From: Ligustrum vulgare
Taxonomy: Eukaryota > Streptophyta > Magnoliopsida > Lamiales > Oleaceae
DNA length: 64,000 nucleotides
NCBI GenBank assembly: GCA_963555705.1
Contig: OY743171.1
Span: 15,065,352-15,129,351, forward strand
Direction of reading: 5' to 3'
In this document: one piece after another, positions 31,555 to 42,115 of the stretch
Layout: the number at the start of each line of letters is the position of its first letter
Position numbering within the stretch: position 1 is the stretch's first letter
Notes under the pieces: model-generated
The model's database searches: none
What the model saw: the letters and a program-made list of their open reading frames with translations, nothing else
What the model was told of the DNA's origin: nothing
Position numbers and translations under genes: made by a program

Positions 31555-32515
31555 ACTATTCAATTTTGTCTTTCCCCTCCCGGGTATGCCTATTTGGTTT
31601 ATGCCCTTTACTCCTAGTCTTATTAGTTTGTCTGGAACCTTTCGTTCCTAACTGTAAGAGCTTCTTCGAACCTTGTCTTAAGACTTGAGCTAGTTCCCAA
31701 CTCTCCTAGCGTCTAGTCTTTCCTCTGTAACATCAGCTGCAGGAAAATCCGCTGCAATAGAGTCATCCCTCGAGCTTTGGTTTACACCCGGTTGTTAGTC
31801 CCCCGATTTACTATCGTACCTTCTAACCTCTACTTCAAGGTAGCTACTAAAGCTTTCCTTATCTTAGGGGCGTATCGAAGAGCTCGCTTTCGCAAGTAGA
31901 AGGATGACCTATAACCTAGCAGAGGACAGTCTCTTTACTAATCAGCCAAGCAGAAACTTAGCTCCGTGAGCGCTACTCACCCGTGAACCACGAACTCAAC
32001 TCAGCTCTTTCCCTATCCATAAGGGAAAAGGCCGGTACCAGGGTTAGCCCTTGCCGAAGCCTGTCTACAAGGCCCCTTTACCGAAGCCTTTTTTTTATTT
32101 GAATTTCTGTAGTGAACTCAGCCGGCGGAGTTTGGCCTTACCTATAGAAGCTTACCCATGCATCTTAGGATTCACATTTGACTCAACAATCTTAATTAAT
32201 TAAAGTATTAAACTTTTTTTTTTTAATCCAACTGGAGAAATAGCAGTGATAACCAGGTCAAAGAGTCACATAGATATGCCCAATACCTCTACCCAGTATG
32301 AGGATCGGTATCCCTTAGAGGAGCAAAGTGAAAAGGTAGCCTCGAGAAGTGGACTTCCGCCATATTCAGGGGAAGGGATATCCTCGCCCACTTTCTCTCC
32401 TTGAAGTCCTATCCTAGCTTCACTCGTAAACTCCGTGCCATGTCTTCCAAACCTTAGTTACTTGCCGAAGTCTCGAGCTCTTCTCTTTCTTCTTAAACTC
32501 AGGAGTGAGACAGGG
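31555..32515. other. Foreign insert in copia D, mitochondrial-like (NUMT candidate)
   Basis: Copia coding similarity stops at about 32,515 (GLYKFE, end of protease region) and resumes at about 31,555 (SSQRHPLAFIV, start of integrase region). The roughly 960 bases between them match no copia protein. The segment is clearly richer in GC than its surroundings and has the look of plant mitochondrial intergenic DNA (blocks like agctcgctttcgc, aaaggccggtacc, gtctacaaggcccc). No ORF above about 60 codons is present. Origin in the mitochondrial genome is an inference from composition and style. Confidence 0.5.
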
Positions 32516-32862
32516 AGTGATTCAAACTTGTAAAGGCCATCTTCAAGCCTGCCTTGCAATAGAACCTTCTTCCACTATTTGTCCTTAACAAAAAAACAAT
32601 CATCATGAAATTCCATAAACACATCATTATCTGATATTAGTTTAGATATACTAACCAGATTCCTTTTAATTTCTGGTACCAACAGGACATTTTTTAACCT
32701 CAATGACTTTCCTTGAGTGAAAAGTTTAGATGTGCAATTGTGTGTAATTTTTAAGTTGCTACCATTTCCAACAGATAATTTTTCATTACCTCCATACTCT
32801 GTTGCTGTCAACAGATTGTTCTTCTCAGCAGTTACATGATGACTTGCACCTGAATCTGCAAA
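32516..32862 (-). pseudogene. Copia D protease
   Basis: The minus strand reads FADSGASHHVTAEKNN, the aspartic protease active site, then LRLKNVLLVPEIKRNLVSI, a standard copia protease block. It ends CFFVKDK, a stop (near 32,575), then KKVLLQGRLEDGLYKFE up to the foreign insert. A stop at 32,863-32,865 just before FADSG separates it from Gag. Confidence 0.82.
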
Positions 32863-33938
32863 CTAGGATGGATCGGCTATAGTACTGGGTGAGGCAACGT
32901 AGGCAGTAGGTGCATTTGAACTGTTTTGATTGTAGTTATCATTTGGCCTAGAACCCATATATCTCTCATCATATCTGTAGAGACATGCTTCAGCTGAGTG
33001 ATTAGTAAGACCGCAAATTTGGTAGGAACTTCTACTGTCAGGTATTTTTCTACCTCTGCTTCTTCCTCTGCCTCTGCCACCTCTATTGTTACTGAATCTC
33101 CCATTTACTCCATTTCTATTTCCTCTGAAACTTGAGTAGTTTCCTCTGAATCCAGAATAATTCCTTTGATTGAAATTTGACTGAGTGAAGTTTACAGCTG
33201 CCATGTTGTTTCTGATGCTGTTAAGATGATCAATTCTGCTTTCAAATATTAGAAGTAGTGACTGCAGCTCACACCAGATGATAGATTCCATGTGGTTTAT
33301 TTGTACCACTATGGGAGTGTACTCCTCATCCAAACCGGCCAGCACTTGAGTGATTAAATCAACAACAGGTATGGCTTTCCCTGCAATCTCCAGATTATCA
33401 GCAACTTGTTTAATATAACTAAGTAGTCATCCATACTCATTGATCCTTTCCTTGCCCTTTGTAGCTCTCCAGCAAGGAAGATAATGCGAGATTTGTTCAT
33501 GATACCAAAACATTCCATGATAGAGTTCCAAAGCTGAAATGATGTGCTGCTTCCCATTACCTTCATGGTAACTTCAGCTGTCATGGAAGAGTATAGCCAT
33601 CCAAGTAAGAGCTGATCGGTTGACTTCCACTTATCATATTCTGGATTTGGAACTGTTTCAACTGTTGTTCCTGTTTCTGTAGTGACCTCCTTGCTGATGC
33701 TTTGTGCAGGACATTGGTTGGTGCCAAGTATGAAGCCTTCCAAGTTGTAGCCTCTAATGATTGGAGTGATGGTATTTTTCCATAGAAGATAATTATTTTC
33801 GTCTAGCTTGATGGCTGGTGACTGATTGAGGTTGACTGCAAATGGAGTGACTGTGCTAACTCCTAGCAATGGAGCTGTACCACTGCTTGGCCCAGAACCA
33901 ACACTAGTATCTGATAAATTTCTGGTGGTGTTAGCCAT
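32863..33938 (-). pseudogene. Copia D Gag
   Basis: Two open pieces: 33,938-33,354 (MANTTRNLSDTS..., then KLDENNYLLWKNTITPIIRG and DQLLLGWLYSSMTAEV, capsid signs) and 33,345-32,863 (MLAGLDEEYTPIV, an Arg/Gly/Asn-rich stretch, and the zinc knuckle). A frameshift near 33,350-33,400 separates them. The knuckle reads YQICGLTNHSAEAC, with the first Cys changed to Tyr. The start codon lies 3 bases from the PBS, unusually close but common in Retrofit-type elements. Confidence 0.85.
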
Positions 33939-33953
33939 TTAGCTCTGATACCA

Positions 33954-34294
33954 AGAAGGGATTTAAGAATGTATAGAGATAAAATATTTGTATTTCTTGA
34001 TTCAATATGATACAGTATACAGAGTTAAATAGGCTGATGCCTCAACAGAAAGTATTCTGATTGTACAATGTATAGACACGTGTTTGAATAGGACAAAGAA
34101 TTCAACCCTAATGTGTAATGGACTCTTTTAGGTAATAACATATGATATGAGCCTGAAATAAGAAAATAATACAATGAACTTGAGGCCCAAAGCAATGGCC
34201 CATAGCCTGGATTTGATCTATGATTTGTTTTCAGACATGGTTAAGTCAACCACTTCTTCAAAATGATTCAGATATTTAGGGTTCATCTCTTTCA
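33954..34294 (-). repeat. 5' LTR of copia D
   Basis: Direct repeat of 28,858-29,199, next to the PBS at 33,942-33,953. Confidence 0.85.
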
Positions 34295-34538
34295 GTACGT
34301 TCGTTCACGGTCTGAAATGGTGGACGACGAAGATAGGGAGAGGCTCAAGGTGGTTTTCAATTTTTGGCGCCTGTGAACTGTAGGTGTGAAAGAGAAGTGG
34401 TACTTTTAATTGATTTGGCCCTAATTAATAGTGTCTTTTTTTTGGGATGACTTTCAGTTCACTCAAAAAATACGTGCGAAATTAAAAAATATTTTGGGCC
34501 TCAATTCCGCGGCCCCGAGCGTTTTTTTTAATTATTAA
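34295..34538. other. CACTA 1 internal spacer
   Basis: Short stretch between copia D and the MITE. A 19-codon plus-strand run (MVDDEDRERLKVVFNFWRL) from 34,319 is open but unrecognised and too short to call. Confidence 0.35.
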
Positions 34539-34863
34539 GGCCCTGTTTGATTGACAAGATTTGCATTTGTTTAGTGTTTGATTGACAAATTTGGCTAGAA
34601 ATTTTTTTCCCTAGAGTACAATCAGTTAAAGCACACCGTTACTCATTTGTCTTGAAAATATTTTTTATCTATTTGCTAAATTTTGCTTTATTTTCTATGA
34701 AAAATAATGTCAATCAAAGAACAAAATTAGAAAAATTCCCAACTTGCTTTAATGTAAAATCTTTGAATTATTATGAAGTATAAATTTATATTTGTATAAT
34801 CTATTATTTAATAATTTTTGCATGTTCTATTTTTTTTAATTAAGATTTTATTGATCAAACAGG
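34539..34863. mobile_element. Probable Tourist-like MITE (325 bp)
   Basis: Inverted ends contain CCTGTTTGAT (left, at 34,541) and ATCAAACAGG (right), flanked by taa at 34,536-34,538 and 34,864-34,866. The interior is AT-rich and non-coding. The ends resemble those of the MITE at 15,245-15,423. The inverted repeat is short and slightly uneven at the outer bases. Confidence 0.55.
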
Positions 34864-35119
34864 TAACCTTGCTATAATTTTTTTTGTACAATCTACAAAG
34901 TATTATGAACTAAATCAATTTAATATTTGTATAATAAGTTAATTAATGAATGTCAAACATGAGTTTAATGATTTAAATGACTTATAAATTGAAGTAATCT
35001 CTAATTAATAGAATACATGTAATACCTTATACAAAAGAATCTATTTTCGGTATACATTTAATATAAAGAAAAATATGAAGTTTGTACATCATCTAATCTG
35101 AATCACTATAACGCTGCAC

Positions 35120-38100
35120 TTGATTCTTAGCGATGTCATCAACGTATTGAACATCTGTATCATCGACCTCAGAGATTCTTGATTGTTAAGCTGACTGTCC
35201 TTCCCTGGCATCCACTAAGACCTCAACGTCCCCACCAGTCATTTGACGCAAATTGATGTTATCTAGTGGGCCTAGATCCTCGAACTATGAAAATATTGTT
35301 GATGTGTCACCTTGGACTAAATCAGTCTAGGTAACAACCATCTTAGGTAGCTCCCAAGCTCTTCAATGGTTTACTTCTTGGACAACTCACCAATTGGGAC
35401 CCCGTATAGGATCATATGTATAAAACACATGTCGTGCTGGCGAAGCCAGTATGACTTGGTCATCCTTGAATGCCTCAGCACTAACATTAATGCTTGTTAT
35501 TTGATTTCTATTGCTTTTATTTGGCCTTGCATCCTAAACCATTTAAATCTGAGAAGTACGACTGAGAAGCCACCAATATACGACAGCTCAAGTACCTGTT
35601 GCAATTGCCCGTAGAATGTTTCGCCTCCCGTCCCTAGCACACTCACGCCACTATTTTGAGTGATCCATCTGATGTCACTATCAACAGTAAGAAATCGAAT
35701 ACCATTAAGGATACATGCCGGATAAGACTGAATGTTATGTGAAGCGCAAGATGCAAGAGCCAGTACTTCCGGTGTGACAGCCGAAGGGGTCTCTCAATGC
35801 AGATTATAGATCTATCATGATGAATGATAATGTTAATTAGGTAATTCAATGATCATTAAAAATTAAAATACACAATCATATAATCATGCAAATGTAAATG
35901 TAAATGCACCTTCGTATGAAACCAGTCAACAAGCTCTTTCCTGTGCAATTGGTCGACGTTGACTACACCACGCGAATGCAATTCTCTCTTATGTTCACTA
36001 CTCAAATGAAACAAAGTGTTACGTGACAATGCAGTTAAAAACATTATTCAAAAATTTAACTTTAAGTCTGTGTTTGGCACACCTTCCAAGAAAATTTGAA
36101 TTGTTTGGTTGATTTATTTGTATTTTCTAGGTAAGATTTGGGGTTAAAAGTTGGAGAGAAAAAAAGGTGTGTGGTTAAAAAGTGATATGAAAAATTGTGT
36201 AAATTAAATTTTTTGTTTTATTCAATTAAATGGGTTAGCCCAACATAACCTAATTTACTATTAAAGTTGAATACTTATGTCAAATAGTACTCAATTTCAG
36301 AGTAATTGTTGAGGATATAAAACTATGCCTAGTTCTGTGCCTGATGATCAAGTGTCACTCATGCTTTTTTGCCAACTAGACAACATTGAGACTTAAAAAC
36401 TAATAGATACCTGTCTTGATCAATAGCATCTTCGTTCCTCTCGAGTCGATTGAAACGTGTCTCGATGTCATCAAAATACCTCGAACAAAATGTTAAGGTT
36501 TCTTCTACAACGTACTCCTCTACAATGAAACCTCAAGCTTTGCTGGATTCCTGACATAGTCCTTCGATTTCTTAAGGTACTTTCAAATGGATACATCCAG
36601 TGCATAAACACGGGACCTCCCAAGATTGCCTCCTCCAGAAAATGCATAACAAGATGGATTATAATGTCAAAAAATGCTAGAGGGAATATGCTTTCAAGCT
36701 TGCACAATATCAAGATTAGTTGTTCCTTGGCATTCTCCATGTCACTCTTCTTTATCGACCTAGCACAAAGCTTCTTGAAGAAAGTTGACAGTTCAGCTAT
36801 TGTAGATGAGATATTCTTGTTCAAGTATGCTCTGCATCCAACAGCTAACAAACATTGCATAATGATGTGAAAATCATGTGACTTCAGTCCGGTGATGCGA
36901 CTGCAACTCGGATCGACATTCCTTTTCAAGTTAGATGCAAAACCATCAGGAAACTTTATTGATCTAATAAAATTGCAAAATCTTCGAAGGCTGGCATCAA
37001 TGAGTGTGTATTCTATTGCGGGCTTCATCAACTGATTCCTGTCGTGATACAAGGACAACTCCGGTCTTATACCTAATTCCATCAAATCACATCGTGCATC
37101 GTCTGTAGCCTTAGATTTGTGGGGATCACATAGGATAGTACTGAGCAAGCTGTCACACACGTTTTTCTCCACGTGCATTACGTCGAGATTGTGCTTCAAC
37201 TCGATAGTGTTGCAGTAAAGTAGCTTGTAAAAAATACTCTTCTTTCTCCAGTTGAGTTTTCCTGCATCTCGTTTCTTTTTATGACCTCGAAACTGTGGGT
37301 GCTTCCCCAGAATTCCATTTGTCATAGCATTCAACTGTCGCATTATATCTGTACAGCTAAATTAATGAGGAGGCTCACCAGTCTCGACTTTTCCATTGAA
37401 ATCACGACTTCTGTGCCACCAATGAGTAGTTCCCAAAAATCATTGATGTCCCACATAAGCTATTTTCCCCAATACGAGTTCAGAAAGTGTATCAACATTG
37501 CAGGTTGGACATGCTCCATAACCCTGTCTACTCCACCCAGAAAGACTACTTCTTGTTTGAAAATCACTGAAGGTCCACAACAGTGATGCATGCATTCTAA
37601 AAATTTCATTATTATTTCCCACGTCGTGTAATTCAAAACTCGTATACCACAGTTCGTTCAACTCATCAACTAGTAGACGTAGAAAAACATTCATGTCTTT
37701 CCCTGGTGATCATGGATCAGGTATCAATAGAGTGAGCATCAAATTTTCTTCCCTTGTGCACAATCACGGAGGTAGGTTATAGGTACACAAAACCACTGGC
37801 CACATGCTGTAGGACTGACTCATGTTTCCAAACGGATTAAAGCCGTTAGCAGCGAGACCCAATCGAACATTTCGAATTTCACATGTAAAATCAGGGTGTG
37901 CTTTATCAAAATCCTTCTAAGCCTTTCCATCAATGGGATGCCCCACTTCATCTTCGTCCATCAAACATCTAATAATGTGCCATCTCATCTTTTTCGTAGT
38001 GTGCATAGTAGCAAACCAACGTTTAAGCATGGAAGCCATTGAAAAATAATTTAATACCTTATGCGGGACATTCATACTAGAAGGCTTCCCTGCCACTTGA

Positions 38101-38760
38101 GTCCATCGACTTTCAGAGCATATTGGACAAATCTGTTTATCGGGATTCTACTTCCAAAACAGTGCACATTCATTCTTGTAGATGTGAATCAACTCGTAGC
38201 CAAGCTCTAATTTCCTCATTAGCTTCTTAGCTTCGCAATGTGAATCCACAAGATTTAAATTGGAAAATGTCAACTTCAACAATTTAAGCAGCTCATCAAA
38301 TGACTTGTTAGTCTACTTGTTCATCACTTTAATATGCATCAACTTAGCCAAAAAATTCAATGACGAGACACCTGGATGCAAATCTGACTACAGTGTCTTA
38401 AACAACTCATCATACTCAATGTTAGCCCCTGCCTCCATTGGTTCTCCCACAACTACATCATGTAGAATGTCTGTCATCTCATCTATCGAAATTATTGGCT
38501 CCTCCTAGATCGGCATGTCAACATGTACTTCCATATATTCTGCGTGATGAATCCATCTTTCATAATGTTCTTAAAACCTATATCGAAATATGTGGTCATC
38601 TACAACATTAACTAATTACTTTTCTTTGTTTAAACAATTATGGCACAGATAAGAAATCAATCTCGCTATCATTTTCCAATTGCCTGGCCATTCATATAAA
38701 TGTTGCAACTTCGTTCGTAAATTCGATGGACTTGCCCCTTATTCGGTTCAGTTTTATCTA
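35120..38760 (-). pseudogene. TNP2-like CACTA transposase pseudogene
   Basis: From the N terminus on the minus strand: CHNCLNKEK and HYERWIHHAEYMEVH (38,690-38,530); PICSESRWTQVAGKPSS; EIRNVRLGLAANGFNPFG with YSMWPVVLCTYNLPP; LLIPDP; VDELNELWYTSFELHDV and GYGACPTCNVDT (Transposase_21 core, 37,694-37,440). Then LNWRKKSIFYKLLYCN, HNLDVMHVEKNVCDSLL and SHDFHIIMQCLLAVG (37,343-36,471), a DUF4218-like region, RYFDDIETRFNR, and HRKELVDWFHTKV. At the C terminus comes YGQLQQVLELSYIGG and LASPARHVFYTYDP (DUF4216-like, 35,600-35,380). Introns interrupt near 35,650-35,850 and 36,045-36,410. Stops at 37,917-37,919, 37,764-37,766 and 37,710-37,712, among others, make it inactive. The protein would cut and join CACTA ends. 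Confidence 0.88.
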
Positions 38761-39600
38761 ACTCTTGTCCAAATGTAATTCTTTTTAACTGTTAAAAAAA
38801 AGATATATAACTAAAATGTCCGAGTGACGTAAGCATGTGCTAAACCCTTATCGCTCCAATACTAATTCAAGGTATGGGTCCTAACCATTCAACATTGATT
38901 TGCGAGTCACAAGTTATGTCAATATTTTCCTGTTACTGCTTCTACGTCACGCTTAAATTTCGGCAGCATCTCCCCACTATTCTCCTAATTGCTAACACTA
39001 CGTTAAACATAGTCCACACCCAGAGAATATTTCAGGAGACACCATTGAAATCTATGCGCAAATAACGAAGAAATTGTAGGAAAAAATATTTAATAATAAA
39101 ATTCGTAACCCACTAATCAATGTCAAACTGTCCAATAATGGGACAATTCAAAGATTAGTTTATAAACATCAAACATTCCTAAATTAGGACGTGTATGCTT
39201 AATAAACCAATCTTCAAACAGTATCCTAAGCTCAATGCAAGTACAATGAAGTGTGAAAACCGTAAAAGATAATAGTTAATAAGAAATTATAATTAGATAA
39301 AAATAACTTAACAATTGATTAAAATTTTCACTTTTCAACCATGTCGACTAACAGTTTCAAGTTCCAACAACAACAACGTACGCATCAGAAAACTAGCACA
39401 ATAGAAGATGAAAAATATTATTAATCAATCATTTAAACACTCCATAAAATAAAGAAACCTATGTGTAAATATCTTACCAAAATTACAGAAAATATTTAGA
39501 TAACTGAGAATGTCCCCAAATAATTTCTAAGTTGAGAAGAATAATAGAAAGGTAAAGAGGTAAAACTTAAAAATGGGAGAAAAAACGTCTATCATGGCAT
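38761..39600. other. CACTA 1 upstream region of the transposase gene
   Basis: AT-rich, no protein similarity seen. On the minus strand this is the 5' flank of the TNP2-like gene, where its promoter and first intron would lie; no specific site can be pointed out. Confidence 0.4.
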
Positions 39601-40151
39601 TTATAAATACATGGCAAATAGAGATGACATTTTGTTGTATCTAATGTCATGGCGGGAAAATTTCCCACGTTTTGCATGAGTAGTGCCATTCAATTGCGAT
39701 GACAACAACGTTGTCTCTATGCTTAAAACAATAGAGACGACAATGTCATCTCTATTTCCCTTGAAATAAAGAAATAGAGATGACATTGTAGTCTCTCTAT
39801 ATAACATTCAGAAATGATAGATTGTCGTCTCTATTTCTAGGGACAATAGGGACAACATAGTCGTTTCTATTTCCCTTGCAAGAAGGTAGGTTATTATCTT
39901 GCCTTTTCTATTGGTAAATAGAGACGAAAATATGTCGTCTCTGAATGTTATATAGTCTGTTAGTATATCCCACCTTTTCTATTGGTAAATAGAGACGACA
40001 ATATGTCGTCGCTGAATGTTATATAGTAGTCTATACTTTCCTTCCTTCTTGCAAGGGAAATAAAGACAACAATCATCTTGCAAGGGAAATTAGAGACGAC
40101 AACATGCGTCGTCTCTATTTTTCATCTTATTCACTCCACTTTCTTGTAGTG
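39601..40151 (-). repeat. CACTA 1 right terminal and subterminal repeats
   Basis: More than a dozen copies of tagagacgaca / tgtcgtctcta-type motifs in both orientations, some in longer repeated blocks (the block ttgccttttctattggtaaatagagacga occurs twice, near 39,899 and 39,974). The terminus ttcttgtagtg closes the element. Confidence 0.85.
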
Positions 40152-40154
40152 TGT

Positions 40155-40284
40155 CTTTGTTTGCTGAAGCTTTTCCTTTCTTAGAAACATTTTCTATTCG
40201 GAATGTGGCACTCACCATGAAAGCTAATGATGTGCTTTCTGGTAAAGCATGTAACATTTTGGTTCTGTTTACTTTTTTAGTATG
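40155..40284 (+). pseudogene. Unidentified short ORF split by CACTA 1, right part
   Basis: Frame-consistent continuation of the ORF at 20,587: AEAFPFLETFSIRNVALTMK and ANDVLSGKACN, ending at TGA near 40,284. GCATGTAAC offers a possible splice donor after ...GKAC. Function unknown. Confidence 0.35.
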
Positions 40285-41651
40285 AGTATTTGGGATGTGA
40301 AACTTAAGTCAGTGTAGAATAACAACCATCTATTGAATTCGATGATCAATGTGAGGAATCATTGCCATTGGCATAAGAGATTCCTCAAAAAAAAGTATAA
40401 TCACCCCATTTTTGTTAAGAAGTGGATTAGAACATGGAATCGAAGCAAGAACGTTTAGTCAGGTTTTTGAACTTTTGGAACCTAACTTTTTCGTAGTGTA
40501 TTTTTTTCTATAAAAACATAGTGTCTAAAAAGTTGGGGAAAAAATATACGTTGAGGATAATCATAAATATTATATATCACATATTTTAGGTGCTTATTTG
40601 ATTATCGTAAATACATACTTTTGTCAAAATGCTAGATTGAATATGCTAATAGAATGTATCAAATGTCATCTCCTATTTAAAAAAAAAAAAAAATCTTATA
40701 TATATATATATATATATGGCCAATGAACTTTGTGTTATGTCACGACTTATCCACCGAACTTCATCAAGCGTCTGATTGGCCACTGAACTTTGATCTTTCC
40801 ATGTCCATTATTCACCCTCATATTTTGGTTACTCTACTTACCTATGTGGAAGATAGAATCTTGACTTGACATGTTAAATCATTCCACGTAATCACTTTCA
40901 CGCCAAATCACCGCCACATCGCCAATAAGCCTTCTTCCAACATCAAACATTGCTTTCCTAAACTCAGCAGCACGAGCCCATATATCTGCTCTGGCAAAAA
41001 AGCCTAGATAAATTTATGTGGACAATGAGCCTGAAATGTCAAATTAGCTACTCAAGTTGTTAATCGTGTAGATTAGTTAACAACATGAAGTGTTTGTTTA
41101 AATTTGGTTAAGATTAACAAGTTGTTCAGAATAATGGATGAATTTCAAATTTTGCACATTGCAAGTTCTATTATGCTAGTACAGAGTAGTAGGAAATACT
41201 TTGGGCTTCTCATTGTTGACAATCTTGTTATTTATGACCACATGTGAATCTCTCTTTATGATTGTTTCTTTAACTTTTAAGCTTAAAAATTTCTGCAATC
41301 AACTGATATTTCAATCAGTATTTTTACCAAGTATTTTGAAGACCTAAATCTTTAGGAATTGTTGGCATTGAAATAAGTTCATGTGAACTTTAATAATGTA
41401 AGATGAAGTCACAGTGGATTGTTTTTCAATTCTACAGATGAAGCTGTTTTTTAGTTTCTGACTCGTGTGATTGAAACCATAAGGATAGACTGTTACTTCA
41501 CTTCCAAAATAAGGGAATCTCCATAAGATAACAAGAAATCCCTAATGCAACATCCATCCTGATAAGTCATTTAAGAAGATGGATCTAAGCTGATATAGTT
41601 TTTGGAATTGGATATGACACCCTTCATGTTTATATATCAAAATAGTGGTAA
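40285..41651. other. Intergenic DNA between the two CACTA elements
   Basis: Mostly AT-rich. It contains a TA microsatellite (about 40,697-40,717) and a less AT-rich part (40,720-41,030) with a repeated phrase (tggccaatgaactttg, tggccactgaactttg). Its minus strand can be read as ADIWARAAEFRKAMFDVG, but no family was recognised. No gene is called. Confidence 0.4.
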
Positions 41652-42115
41652 CACTACAAGAAAAAGGGCCTTTTGCAACATGCAAACGGCAACATTCGTT
41701 AATTGCATGTTGCTAAAAGGGGTCTACCGCAACATTCAATGGTTGCATGTTGCCATTGGTTGATTTATTTGATATTTAGTAACATTCAGTAAGTGAATGT
41801 TGCTAATTATAACCTTTTGCAACGTTCATTGCATGTTGCAAAAAGATTAGCCTTTTGCAACACGCAATAAATGTTGCCAAAAAGTTACCCTTTGGCAACG
41901 CGCATTGCGCGTTGCCAAAGGGTAACCTTTTGGCAACACGCGCTGGGTGTTTCCAAAGGTGCGTGTTGCCAAAACGTTACCCTTTTGTAACACGCAATGC
42001 GCGTTGTCAAATGTACCATTTTACAACGCGCAATGCGCATTATCAAAGTGTAACCTTCTACAATGCACAATACGCGTTGACATAGGGTAACCATCGTGCT
42101 GACATAGGGTAACCT
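41652..42115 (+). repeat. CACTA 2 left subterminal repeats
   Basis: Roughly a dozen imperfect palindromic units such as ttgcaacacgcaat and gcgcgttgccaaa, spaced 20-60 bases. An open frame across them is only a by-product of the repeats. Confidence 0.82.

Larger units (their letters stand above)
28858..34294 (-). mobile_element. Copia D: Ty1/copia element with deletion and foreign insert
   Basis: Direct LTRs (28,858-29,199 and 33,954-34,294, about 342 bases) flank gag, protease, integrase and RT on the minus strand. The PBS (complement of gctctgatacca, 33,942-33,953) abuts the right LTR; the polypurine tract (minus GAGATGGGG) abuts the left one. Most of RNase H is deleted, and about 1 kb of unrelated, GC-richer DNA sits between protease and integrase. 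The LTR ends TGAAAG...CCCTTCT do not close in CA, and no clear target-site duplication was found. The protein style (QICGLTNHSAEAC, YVDDIIVTG) suggests the Retrofit/Ale lineage; this is an inference. Confidence 0.85.
20651..40151 (-). mobile_element. CACTA 1: 19.5-kb En/Spm-type element with nested insertions
   Basis: The ends are cactacaagaa (20,651) and ttcttgtagtg (to 40,151), inverted repeats with the CACTA signature, flanked by the 3-bp duplication tgt (20,648-20,650 and 40,152-40,154). Both subterminal regions carry many copies of a GTCGTCTCTA/TAGAGACGAC-type motif. On the minus strand a TNP2-like transposase gene (35,120-38,760) precedes a TNPA-like gene (21,120-22,760), the usual CACTA order. 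Nested inside are an hAT element with a solo LTR, copia D with organelle-like DNA, and a small MITE. Without these, the CACTA body is roughly 9.3 kb. Both its genes are broken. Confidence 0.88.

Noticed and set aside
31555..32515. GC-rich insert considered as a bacterial contaminant
   Set aside because: No long ORFs or bacterial gene signs; plant organelle non-coding DNA is a better fit.
28853..34299. gtagt/gtacg as a target duplication of copia D
   Set aside because: Two of five bases differ, no better than chance.
40880..41010. Minus-strand ADIWARAAEFRKAMFDVG as a PPR-type gene piece
   Set aside because: The match is too short and no repeat periodicity follows.
41855..42094. ORFs across CACTA 2 subterminal repeats (also 47,248-47,598)
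   Set aside because: Their repeated peptides are products of the repeat motif, not genes.
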